A stretch of DNA of 64,000 nt. Origin: Anaerotignum lactatifermentans. Its GTDB lineage: Bacteria > Bacillota > Clostridia > Lachnospirales > Anaerotignaceae. Under the pieces are notes generated by a model. The model saw only the letters and a list, made by a program, of their open reading frames with translations, was not told the origin of the DNA and ran no database searches. The number at the start of each line of letters is the position of its first letter. Position 1 is the stretch's first letter. Below are positions 33,694 to 41,561 of the stretch, piece by piece. The position numbers and the translations under genes were made by a program. The stretch covers positions 38,881 to 102,880 of the forward strand of contig NZ_JACSNY010000009.1 of assembly GCF_016902535.1 (NCBI RefSeq), read 5' to 3'.

Positions 33694-34488
33694 ATGCGTG
33701 ACAATACGCCAAAATCAACCCGAACACAGGGAGGTGATCCTATCGCTGATTATATCAGGGCAGACACGCGGCTGCCCGCCTATCTGCCGTATCCCCGTTT
33801 CCTGCTGAAAATGGAGATTTCACAGACCGCCAAGCTGCTGTATTCGCTGCTGTTAGACCGTTCCACCCTCTCCCAGAAAAACAAGTGGCTGGACGACGAG
33901 GGCAGGATTTATATTATCTATCCCATCGCGGAGATAGCAGAAATACTGGATAAAGGCAGCACCACCATCAAGGGGGCGCTTAATGAACTGGACACGGCGG
34001 GGCTGTTGGAACGGGAACGGGGCGGCTTCTCCGCACCGAACCGGCTTTATGTCAAAGTACCGCCAGTGCCACAGGTACAGTTTTCAGACCAACTGATGGC
34101 CGGAAGTCCGCCCCTCATAGAGCCGGAAAACCGTCCTACTGATGGTCAGAAAACCGACCTTATGATGGTCGGAAAACCGTCCCCTAACCAAACTACTATA
34201 AACAACCTTACAGAGAGCCAAACAAAGGGAGTGAGTGGGGGGCCGTCCGCGCCCTATGGCCGATATGGAAATATTTTTCTGTCACAGACCGAATACGACG
34301 AGTTGCAGGCAGAGTACCCTGACAGGCTGGAACGGTTCATCGAGGAAATGAGCCGCTACCTTGCCGCCAACGGGAAAAGCTACCAGAACTATGCCGCCGC
34401 CCTGCGGATATGGGCGGGGAACGACAAAAAGGAAGCCCCTAAAAAGGGCATACCAGACTACTCATGCAAGGAGGGCGAGAGTTTATGA
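33694..34488 (+). CDS. Replication initiator protein A (RepA_N)
   Basis: A 264-residue protein. Its N-terminal winged-helix domain (LPYPRFLLKMEISQTAKLLY, RSTLSQKNKWLDDEGRIYI, EIAEILDKGSTTIKGALNEL) is typical of RepA_N initiators. The C-terminal part carries a SQTEYDELQAEYPDRLERFIEEM helix pair. It probably starts replication of the excised element together with the DnaC-like ATPase, which overlaps its 3' end by 4 nt. The start at ATG 33694 has no strong ribosome site; an upstream in-frame Met at 33637 is possible. Confidence 0.8.
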   Translation: MRDNTPKSTRTQGGDPIADYIRADTRLPAYLPYPRFLLKMEISQTAKLLYSLLLDRSTLSQKNKWLDDEGRIYIIYPIAEIAEILDKGSTTIKGALNELDTAGLLERERGGFSAPNRLYVKVPPVPQVQFSDQLMAGSPPLIEPENRPTDGQKTDLMMVGKPSPNQTTINNLTESQTKGVSGGPSAPYGRYGNIFLSQTEYDELQAEYPDRLERFIEEMSRYLAANGKSYQNYAAALRIWAGNDKKEAPKKGIPDYSCKEGESL

Positions 34489-35327
34489 AGAATGAAATCA
34501 ACGCGGTTTTGGAGAATATGACGACCACCATCCCGGAGCCGGAGGACTACACCGGCGAGGACGGTTTACTGTACTGCGGCAAGTGCCGCAAGCCGAAAGA
34601 AGCCTATTTTGCGCCGGATAAGGCCGCTATCTTCGGGCGCGACCGCCACCCGGCAGAGTGCGACTGCCAGAGAACCGCCCGCGAGGAACGGGAAGCCGCC
34701 GAAAAGCGGCGCAGACACCTTGACACCGTGGAAGAACTGAAACGCCGGGGCTTTACCGACCCCACCATGCGGGACTGGACTTTCGAGAACGACAACGGCA
34801 GGAACCCGCAGACCGGGCTTGCCCGCCGGTATGTGGAGCATTGGGAAGATATGCGGACAGACAATATCGGCTGCCTGTTCTGGGGCGGCGTAGGCACCGG
34901 CAAAAGCTACCTTGCAGGCTGTATCGCAAACGCCCTCATGGAGAAAGAAATCCCCGTCCGCATGACGAACTTTGCTCTTATCCTCAATGACCTTGCCGCC
35001 AGCTTTGAGGGGCGCAACGAGTACATTTCCCGCCTTTGTCGTTATCCGCTGCTGATCCTTGACGACTTCGGCATGGAACGCGGGACGGAATACGGGCTGG
35101 AACAGGTGTTCAATGTGATTGACAGCCGTTACCGCAGCGGCAAGCCGCTGATCGTCACGACCAACCTTACGCTGGACGACCTGCACAACCCGGAGGACAC
35201 CGCCCATTCCCGGATTTATGACCGCCTGCTTTCCATGTGCGTCCCGGTACGCTTTACCGGCGACAACTTCCGGCAGGAAACCGCCAAGCGGAAAATGGAG
35301 AGCATGAAGAAACTGATTACCGACTGA
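34485..35327 (+). CDS. DnaC/IstB-like ATP-binding protein
   Basis: A 280-residue AAA+ ATPase of the helicase-loader type. The N-terminal zinc-like module CGKCRKPKEA..CDCQ (about 24-60) is followed by Walker A GGVGTGKSYLAG (about 142), Walker B LLILDDFGMERGTEY and a TTNL sensor motif. It would load a helicase at the element's replication origin. The ATG at 34485 overlaps the RepA stop and follows GGAGGGCGAG. Such RepA-DnaC pairs are usual in this type of element. Confidence 0.88.
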   Translation: MKNEINAVLENMTTTIPEPEDYTGEDGLLYCGKCRKPKEAYFAPDKAAIFGRDRHPAECDCQRTAREEREAAEKRRRHLDTVEELKRRGFTDPTMRDWTFENDNGRNPQTGLARRYVEHWEDMRTDNIGCLFWGGVGTGKSYLAGCIANALMEKEIPVRMTNFALILNDLAASFEGRNEYISRLCRYPLLILDDFGMERGTEYGLEQVFNVIDSRYRSGKPLIVTTNLTLDDLHNPEDTAHSRIYDRLLSMCVPVRFTGDNFRQETAKRKMESMKKLITD

Positions 35328-35341
35328 AAGGAGTATTGCCT

Positions 35342-35536
35342 ATGGCAGATAACAAGCAGCACGACACCCGTACCACCCGCCGCCCTGACTGTGTGACGGA
35401 AATCCGCATGGGCAATTCCGTCCTTGTCGTGTCCGGCTATTTCAAGAAAGACACCACAACCACAGCCGCCGACAAAATGGCGCGGGTACTGGAAGCGGAA
35501 GCCGCTGCTACACAGGAGCCGACTTATCCGGCGTGA
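35342..35536 (+). CDS. TnpW family transposon protein
   Basis: A 64-residue small protein with TEIRMGNSVLVVSGYFKKDTTTTAADKMARVL, the pattern of TnpW proteins encoded by Tn4451-like elements. The function is unknown. The ATG at 35342 lies 14 nt after the ATPase stop with AAAGGAG upstream, so it belongs to the same operon. Confidence 0.8.
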   Translation: MADNKQHDTRTTRRPDCVTEIRMGNSVLVVSGYFKKDTTTTAADKMARVLEAEAAATQEPTYPA

Positions 35537-35600
35537 ACCGGGGCATGGAAAAGCGGCCATGCCAGGGAGCATGACCGCTGGAACGAAAATCGGAAGTGCT

Positions 35601-35801
35601 TTAGCAATTCTTAATCTCATTCTCTATAAAATAATTTGCAATTTCAAAGGCTTTTATTCTTCTCTTTGCCAATGTGATTTGTGATTTATAACGCTCGGAA
35701 TTATCCTTTGATTCAAATGTTTTTACTGTTTCTCTTAGCTTGTGCAGAGTTGAATCAATTTGCCTTTTGGCCGCGGTTAATTCATCTATTGTATACTTCA
35801 T
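35601..35801 (-). CDS. Small helical protein of unknown function
   Basis: A 66-residue, highly charged helical protein (ELTAAKRQIDSTLHKLRETVK, then ITLAKRRIKAFEIANYFI). It is the only leftward gene of the 11 kb element. The ATG (first base 35801) follows AAAGGAG on the minus strand, giving good start support. It is divergent from the recombinase gene and AT-richer than neighbours. It could be a directionality factor or regulator for the recombinase, but this is inferred from position only. Confidence 0.6.
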   Translation of the reverse strand: MKYTIDELTAAKRQIDSTLHKLRETVKTFESKDNSERYKSQITLAKRRIKAFEIANYFIENEIKNC

Positions 35802-35967
35802 GTTTTCTCCTTTAACTTCTGATTTTTTTGTTAAATCAGAGTATACCACGGAGTTATGAACTTTTCTACTGCAAATATGGGACGACAACCCATACCATAA
35901 AAATCGGAAAATTGAAAAGCTGTAAAGAAGCAAATTTAACGCTTTTGCCGCTGTACAGCCCCCGCCG

Positions 35968-35993
35968 TTCCGTGGTACAATGAAACCACGGAA
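35968..35993 (+). promoter_or_regulatory. Palindrome over the -10 box of the recombinase promoter
   Basis: TTCCGTGGT (35968-35976) and ACCACGGAA (35985-35993) form a perfect 9-bp inverted repeat around TACAAT (35976-35981), about 35-50 nt upstream of the recombinase ATG. A protein bound here would block transcription. The layout resembles the xis leader at 20519-20582. No clear -35 box is visible. Confidence 0.55.
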
Positions 35994-36026
35994 TAGTGGG
36001 GCTGGCTGTCGGAAACGGAGGATTTT

Positions 36027-37643
36027 ATGTTAAGACAAGCCACCCAAAACCTCATTACCGCCCTTTATCCGAGATTGTCCCACGAGGATGAATTGCAAGG
36101 CGAGAGTAATTCCATATCGAACCAAAAAAGGATACTCGAAACCTACGCAAAACAGAACGGCTTTACCAATCTGCGCTGGTACACCGACGACGGTTTTTCC
36201 GGCGCGAACTTCCAGCGGCCCGGATTTCAAGCCATGCTTGCGGACATTGAAGCCGGGAAAGTGGGTACGGTCATCGTCAAGGACATGAGCCGGTTAGGGC
36301 GAAACTACTTGCAGGTAGGGTTTTACACGGAAATGCTGTTCCCTCAAAAGGGTGTGCGTTTTATCGCTGTCAACGATAATGTGGACAGTGCCAGCGAGGG
36401 CATGGACAACGATTTTACCCCGCTGCGAAATCTGTTCAATGAATGGCTGGTGAGAGATACGAGCAAGAAAATCAAGGCAGTGAAAAAGTCAAAAGGCATG
36501 AGCGGCAAGCCTGTTACCAGCAAGCCGGTTTACGGCTATGTGATGGACGAGGACGAGAATTTTATTATAGACGAGGAAGCCGCCCCGGTGGTGCAGCAGA
36601 TTTACCAGCTTTGCCTTGCCGGGAACGGCCCGACCAAGATTGCCCGTATGCTGACGGAGCAGCAAATCCCCACGCCGGGGACGCTGGAATATCAGCGGAC
36701 AGGCAGCACCCGCCGTTATCACCCAGGCTATGAGTGCAAATGGGCGACCAACACCGTCGTTCATATCCTCGAAAACCGAGAGTACACCGGATGTCTGGTG
36801 AACTTCAAAACGGAAAAGCCTTCTTATAAGGTCAAGCACAGCATAGAGAACCCCGTCGAGAAGCAGGCCATTTTCGAGAACCACCATGAGCCGATCATCG
36901 ACAAGGAAACATGGGAACGGGTGCAGGAGTTACGCAAACAGCGCAAACGCCCGAACCGCTACGATGAAGTGGGGCTGTTCTCCGGGATTTTGTTCTGCGC
37001 CGACTGCGGCCATGTGCTGTATCAGCAGCGGTATCAGAACAAAGACCGCAAACAGGACTGCTACATCTGCGGCAGCTACAAGAAGCGCACCCGCAACTGT
37101 ACGGCGCACTTTATCCGCACCGATCTGTTGACCGCTGGTGTCCTGGCAAATCTCCGGCAAGTGACCGAATACGCAGCCAAGCATGAGAGCCGGTTTGTGA
37201 AACTACTTGTCCAGCAGAACGAGATCGGCGGCAAGCGAAAGACCGCCGCAGCCATCAAGCAGCTTGAACAGGCGCAGGAACGCATTTCTGAAATCAGCCG
37301 CATTATCAAGCGGCTGTATGAGGACAATGTAAACGGCAAAATCAGCGATGAGCGTTTCATGGAACTGTCGGCTGACTACGAAGCCGAGCAAGCGGAGCTG
37401 AAAAAGAGAGCCGCCGCCCTGCAAGCCGAACTGGACAAGTCACAGGCAGCTACCGTCAACGCCGAGAAATTTATGGGCATTGTCCGCAAGCACCTTGCCT
37501 TTGAAGAACTGACCCCCACTCTCTTGCGGGAAATGATCGAGAAAATTGTGGTGCATGAGTGCAGCTATGATGAGAACGGCACCCGCAGGCAGGACATTGA
37601 GATTTATTACAGCTTTGTCGGCAAGATTGACTTGCCCGAATAA
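36027..37643 (+). CDS. Large serine recombinase (TnpX-like)
   Basis: A 538-residue recombinase. The N-terminal resolvase domain has the catalytic Ser18 in LYPRLSHED and the KDMSRLGRNY Arg motif. A recombinase domain (about 165-270), a zinc-ribbon (CADCGH, then CYICGSYKKRTRNC), a coiled coil and a DUF4368-like C-terminus (HLAFEELTPTLLREMIEKIVVHE) follow. It moves the 11 kb element by serine-type strand exchange between short 2-bp-core sites. The stop lies about 90 nt from the right junction in maff2. The ATG at 36027 follows CGGAGG. Confidence 0.92.
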   Translation: MLRQATQNLITALYPRLSHEDELQGESNSISNQKRILETYAKQNGFTNLRWYTDDGFSGANFQRPGFQAMLADIEAGKVGTVIVKDMSRLGRNYLQVGFYTEMLFPQKGVRFIAVNDNVDSASEGMDNDFTPLRNLFNEWLVRDTSKKIKAVKKSKGMSGKPVTSKPVYGYVMDEDENFIIDEEAAPVVQQIYQLCLAGNGPTKIARMLTEQQIPTPGTLEYQRTGSTRRYHPGYECKWATNTVVHILENREYTGCLVNFKTEKPSYKVKHSIENPVEKQAIFENHHEPIIDKETWERVQELRKQRKRPNRYDEVGLFSGILFCADCGHVLYQQRYQNKDRKQDCYICGSYKKRTRNCTAHFIRTDLLTAGVLANLRQVTEYAAKHESRFVKLLVQQNEIGGKRKTAAAIKQLEQAQERISEISRIIKRLYEDNVNGKISDERFMELSADYEAEQAELKKRAAALQAELDKSQAATVNAEKFMGIVRKHLAFEELTPTLLREMIEKIVVHECSYDENGTRRQDIEIYYSFVGKIDLPE

Positions 37644-37651
37644 CCGCCCGA

Positions 37652-37684
37652 CCTATCCGACACAATGGCCAAGTGTCGGATAGG
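37652..37684 (+). terminator. Strong hairpin after the recombinase gene
   Basis: A perfect 12-bp stem CCTATCCGACAC/GTGTCGGATAGG with a 9-nt loop. A T run follows at 37695-37700, so it may terminate the recombinase transcript. Being near the element end, it could also serve as a recombinase-binding feature. Confidence 0.65.
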
Positions 37685-37735
37685 AACGGCAAAATTTTTT
37701 GCACTTCTATTGCTTCTTTATCACACATAAGCAAA

Positions 37736-37826
37736 GAGCCAGGGCATCAAGCAGCTCATGGCTGGCGGCGGTGTCGCTCTCATCGGAACCACTCTGGTAC
37801 CTTTACTTTCCGGACTCTTCGGTTAA
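37736..37826 (+). pseudogene. maff2, 3' part
   Basis: The frame continues with SQGIKQLMAGGGVALIGTT, then LVPLLSGLFG and TAA at 37824-37826. This is the normal C-terminal membrane part of Maff2. Joined to 26559 through a shared AA it gives an uninterrupted protein of about 71 residues. It has no start of its own and lies 24 nt before the VirB6 gene, which probably depended on maff2 for transcription. Confidence 0.85.
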
Positions 37827-37849
37827 TCCATCACAAGGAGGCTTAGCCC

Positions 37850-38716
37850 ATGCAAAGCATACTCGACCAGATCACTGAATGGCTGAAGGAAATGCTTATC
37901 AGCGGCATTATGGGAAATCTGTCGGGGATGTTTGACTCGGTCAACCAGCAGGTTGGCGAGATTGCGGGCGATGTGGGAATGACCCCGGCGAGCTTTTCGC
38001 CGGCGGTCTTTTCCCTGATCCGAAACATCTCCGAGTCGGTGATCGTTCCGATAGCAGGCCTGATCCTAACCTTTATTGCCTGCTACGAGCTGATTCAGAT
38101 GATTATTGAACACAACAACCTGGCAAACTTTGAGACCTGGATCTTTTTCAAATGGGTTTTCAAGACCTTTATGGCAGTGATGCTGATTACCAACTGCTTC
38201 AATATCACCATGGCAGTTTTTGATGTGGCGCAGCATGTCATTTCACAAAGCGGCGGTATCATCCAGGGCAGCACGGCGATAGATGCCGATGCCCTTGCCT
38301 CGATGCAGTCTACGCTGGAGGCCATGGACTTAGGACCGCTATTGGGTCTGTATCTGCAGACCTTTATCGTGCAGGTCACCATGATGGCACTGTCCGCCGT
38401 CATTTTCGTGATCGTCTATGGCCGTATGATCGAGATCTATATGGTCACCAGCCTGGCTCCGATTCCCTTTGCCACCTTCGGCAACCGTGAACAGAGTCAC
38501 ACCGGACAGAATTATCTTCGCTCACTGTTTGCTTTAGGCTTCCAGGGCTTCCTGATTATGATCTGCGTAGGCATTTACGCGGTGCTGATCCAGAGCGTAG
38601 CCTTCTCGGATGACATTGTTATGAGCATCTGGGGCGTGCTGGGATATACAGTGCTGCTGTGCTTCACATTGTTCAAGACCGGTTCCCTGGCAAAAAGCGT
38701 CTTTGCGGCGCACTAA
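37850..38716 (+). CDS. VirB6/TrbL-like membrane channel protein
   Basis: A 288-residue polytopic protein with about six membrane segments (VIVPIAGLILTFIACYELI, FKTFMAVMLITNCFNI, MMALSAVIFVIVYG, GFQGFLIMICVGIYAVLI, WGVLGYTVLLCFTLF). It matches the CD1112-type VirB6/TrbL component of Tn1549-like secretion systems, which forms part of the inner-membrane channel. The ATG at 37850 follows AAGGAGG. After the maff2 insertion, its transcription may rely on the nested element. Confidence 0.87.
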   Translation: MQSILDQITEWLKEMLISGIMGNLSGMFDSVNQQVGEIAGDVGMTPASFSPAVFSLIRNISESVIVPIAGLILTFIACYELIQMIIEHNNLANFETWIFFKWVFKTFMAVMLITNCFNITMAVFDVAQHVISQSGGIIQGSTAIDADALASMQSTLEAMDLGPLLGLYLQTFIVQVTMMALSAVIFVIVYGRMIEIYMVTSLAPIPFATFGNREQSHTGQNYLRSLFALGFQGFLIMICVGIYAVLIQSVAFSDDIVMSIWGVLGYTVLLCFTLFKTGSLAKSVFAAH

Positions 38717-38734
38717 GAAATGAGGTGAAATCCT

Positions 38735-39160
38735 ATGGCCGCATTTATTTCTGTTCCCAGAGATTTATCCAAGGTGAAAACCAAGGTATTCATGAACCTG
38801 ACAAAGAGGCAGCTGCTCTGCTTCGGTGCCGGAGCGCTGATCGGCGTTCCGCTCTTCTTTGTCTTAAAAAGCACCGGAAATATCAGCTTTGCGGCGATGG
38901 GTATGATCGTTGTGATGATGCCCATGTTCTTCCTTGCCATGTATGAAAAGGACGGACAGCCGCTAGAGGTGGTGGCGAAGCATTTCTATGATTCCCGCTT
39001 CAAAAGGCCGAAGGTCAGGCCCTATAAGACCAACAATTACTACGCTGCCGTGATGCGACAGTATCAGGCGGAGAAGGAGGTAGAACGTATTGTTTGCAAT
39101 CGTGAGAAAGATTCTGGATCCCGTTCTCAGGCTGTTCGGAAAGAAAAAGAAGGAGCCTGA
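38735..39160 (+). CDS. PrgI/VirB3-like protein
   Basis: A 141-residue protein with the PrgI pattern: N-terminal FISVPRDLSKVKTKVFMNLTKRQ, two adjacent membrane helices (LLCFGAGALIGVPLFFVL and FAAMGMIVVMMPMFFLAMY) and a basic cytoplasmic tail. It is a VirB3-like inner-membrane partner of VirB4. Its C-terminal codons overlap the VirB4 gene by 71 nt, a common arrangement. AATGAGGTGAAAT precedes the ATG. Confidence 0.86.
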   Translation: MAAFISVPRDLSKVKTKVFMNLTKRQLLCFGAGALIGVPLFFVLKSTGNISFAAMGMIVVMMPMFFLAMYEKDGQPLEVVAKHFYDSRFKRPKVRPYKTNNYYAAVMRQYQAEKEVERIVCNREKDSGSRSQAVRKEKEGA

Positions 39161-41561
39161 GCTCCGCATGCCCAAGGGCCTTTCCAAGGAACAGCAGAAG
39201 CAGCTTCGTGAGATCCAGGAAAGAAATACGAGAGATCCGAATATCCCGCAGACCGCACAGGACAGCATTCCGTTCCAGCGAATGTTTCCGGACGGCATCT
39301 GCCGCGTGTCGGACAACTATTACATGAAAACCATCCAGTTTCAGGATATCAATTATCAGCTTGCCCAGCAGGAGGACCAGACCGCAATCTTTGAGGAATG
39401 GTGCAGTTTCCTGAATTTCTTCGATAGCTCCATTCGCTTCGAGCTGTCCTTCATGAATATGGCAACGGACGCTGCGGATTTTGAGAAAATGATCCGCATT
39501 CCCTTCAAAAAGGATATGTTCAATCACATCCGTATTGAGTTCAGCTCCATGCTGAAGCGCCAACTGGCCCAGGGCAACAACGGTCTGACTAAGACCAAAT
39601 ATCTTACCTTCGGTATCGAGGCTGATTCCATGAAGCAGGCCAAGCCGAGGCTGCAGCATGTTGAGATTGACCTTCTGAACAACTTCCGCAGGCTGGGAGT
39701 CAGGGCGAAAACCCTATCCGGCAAGGAACGCCTGCACCTGATGCATTCCATGTTCCACATGGGTGAAGGTGACAACGAGAAGTTCCTCTTCGACTGGAAA
39801 TGGCTTGTGGGAAGCGGCATGTCCGTAAAGGACTTCATTGCCCCGACCTGCTTCGCCTTCCCCAAAAGCCGTGTATTCCAGATGGGCGGGCTTTACGGCT
39901 CCATGTCCTATCTACAGATTACAGCCTCTGACCTGAGTGACCAGATGCTGAAGGATTTTCTGGAGATGGAATCCAGTCAGATCGTTACCATGCACATTCA
40001 GTCCGTGGATCAGAATAAGGCAATCAAAACCATCAAACGTACCATTACAGAGCTGGACCGCAGCAAGATTGAAGAGCAGAAAAAGGCAGTTCGCTCCGGC
40101 TACGATATGGATATCATTCCTTCCGACCTTGCTACCTACGGTAAGGATGCGAAGGCACTTCTGAAGGAGCTGCAGAGTCAGAACGAGCGAATGTTCCTCT
40201 TGACCTTCCTGGTGATGAACACCGGAAAAACGGAGGCAGAGCTGGAAACCAATGTGTTCCAGGCAAGCTCCATCGCTCAGAAATACAACTGCAATCTGCG
40301 CAGGCTGGATTATCAGCAGGAGCAGGGCCTCATGTCCTCTCTGCCGCTGGCTTATAACCAGATTGAGATCCAGCGCGGCATGACCACAAGCTCCACGGCT
40401 ATTTTTGTTCCGTTCACCACACAGGAGCTGTTCCAGTCCGGTAAGGAGACCATCTATTACGGTCTGAACGCACTTTCCAACAACCTGATTATGGTGGACC
40501 GAAAGAAGCTGAAGAACCCAAACGGCCTGATTCTCGGTACTCCCGGTTCCGGTAAATCCTTCTCTGCAAAAAGAGAAATCACCAATGCCTTTCTGGTCTC
40601 CGATGACGATATTATCGTCTGCGACCCTGAGGCTGAGTACACCGCACTGGTAAGAAAGCTTGAAGGTCAAGTTATCAAGATCAGTCCTTCCAGCACGCAG
40701 TATATTAACCCGATGGATATCAATGCCAATTACTCTGAAGAGGATAATCCGATTGCCCTGAAGGCAGACTTTGTTCTGTCTCTCTGCGAGCTGATCGTCG
40801 GCGGCAAGGAAGGTCTGCAGCCGGTAGAAAAAACGGTTATCGACCGCTGTGTCCATCAGATCTATCAGAAATACTTTGAGGATCCGAGACCGGAAAACAT
40901 GCCAATCCTGCAGGATCTGTATGAAGCCCTTCTGAATCAGGAGGAAAAGGAAGCCAAGCATGTGGCAACAGCTCTTGAAATCTATGTCACCGACTCTCTG
41001 AATCTGTTTAACCATCGCACCAATGTGGATGTGCAGAATCGTTTCGTCTGCTATGACATTAAGGAACTTGGAAAGCAGCTGAAGAAAATCGGCATGCTGG
41101 TGGTTCAGGATCAGGTCTGGGGACGTGTTACTGCCAACCGAAATGCCGGTAAAGCAACCCGCTACTATATGGATGAGTTCCACCTGCTTCTGAAGGAGGA
41201 ACAGACCGCAGCCTACAGTGTTGAGATCTGGAAGCGATTCCGTAAATGGGGCGGCATTCCAACCGGTATCACCCAGAACGTCAAGGACCTTCTGTCCTCC
41301 AGAGAGGTCGAAAACATCTTTGAGAACTCCGATTTTATTATCATGCTGAATCAGGCTGCCGGAGACAGGCAGATCCTGGCCAGTCAGCTCAATATCTCTC
41401 CTCATCAGCTCTCGTATGTCACCCAGTCCGGTGAAGGCGAGGGCCTTTTATTTTACGGAAATGTCATTCTGCCCTTCGTGGATCACTTCCCGACAGACCT
41501 TGAGTTGTACAGCATTATGACCACCAAGCTGGCTGAGGTTCAGGAGGCAAAGGAGGCCTAA
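39090..41561 (+). CDS. VirB4-like conjugation ATPase
   Basis: An 823-residue cytoplasmic ATPase that powers the secretion channel. It has an N-terminal VirB4 region (residues 30-400) and Walker A GTPGSGKSFSAK near residue 483. VCDPEAEYTAL follows. The Walker B/FtsK-like part includes YYMDEFHLLL near 690 and ENSDFIIMLNQ near 750. It is a CD1110-type protein. The TTG start at 39090 follows AAGGAGG at a good distance. It ends directly at the ATG of the NlpC/P60 gene, so they are translationally linked. Confidence 0.94.
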   Translation: MFAIVRKILDPVLRLFGKKKKEPELRMPKGLSKEQQKQLREIQERNTRDPNIPQTAQDSIPFQRMFPDGICRVSDNYYMKTIQFQDINYQLAQQEDQTAIFEEWCSFLNFFDSSIRFELSFMNMATDAADFEKMIRIPFKKDMFNHIRIEFSSMLKRQLAQGNNGLTKTKYLTFGIEADSMKQAKPRLQHVEIDLLNNFRRLGVRAKTLSGKERLHLMHSMFHMGEGDNEKFLFDWKWLVGSGMSVKDFIAPTCFAFPKSRVFQMGGLYGSMSYLQITASDLSDQMLKDFLEMESSQIVTMHIQSVDQNKAIKTIKRTITELDRSKIEEQKKAVRSGYDMDIIPSDLATYGKDAKALLKELQSQNERMFLLTFLVMNTGKTEAELETNVFQASSIAQKYNCNLRRLDYQQEQGLMSSLPLAYNQIEIQRGMTTSSTAIFVPFTTQELFQSGKETIYYGLNALSNNLIMVDRKKLKNPNGLILGTPGSGKSFSAKREITNAFLVSDDDIIVCDPEAEYTALVRKLEGQVIKISPSSTQYINPMDINANYSEEDNPIALKADFVLSLCELIVGGKEGLQPVEKTVIDRCVHQIYQKYFEDPRPENMPILQDLYEALLNQEEKEAKHVATALEIYVTDSLNLFNHRTNVDVQNRFVCYDIKELGKQLKKIGMLVVQDQVWGRVTANRNAGKATRYYMDEFHLLLKEEQTAAYSVEIWKRFRKWGGIPTGITQNVKDLLSSREVENIFENSDFIIMLNQAAGDRQILASQLNISPHQLSYVTQSGEGEGLLFYGNVILPFVDHFPTDLELYSIMTTKLAEVQEAKEA

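Larger units (their letters stand above)
26560..37735 (+). mobile_element. tet(W)-carrying mobilizable element (serine-recombinase, Tn4451-like type) inserted in maff2
   Basis: An insertion of about 11.2 kb bounded by the two maff2 halves. All but one of its genes read rightward. The large serine recombinase lies at the right end, as in Tn4451/TnpX-type elements. It carries tet(W), a SAM methyltransferase, a sigma/HTH pair, MobC/MobA, a Cys-rich VLP protein, RepA, a DnaC-like ATPase and TnpW. An AA dinucleotide at 26558-26559 and 37734-37735 is the probable shared crossover core. Confidence 0.82.

Noticed and set aside
39912..41405. 497-codon leftward open frame
   Set aside because: It mirrors the VirB4 ATPase, which has clear Walker motifs; the reverse frame has none.
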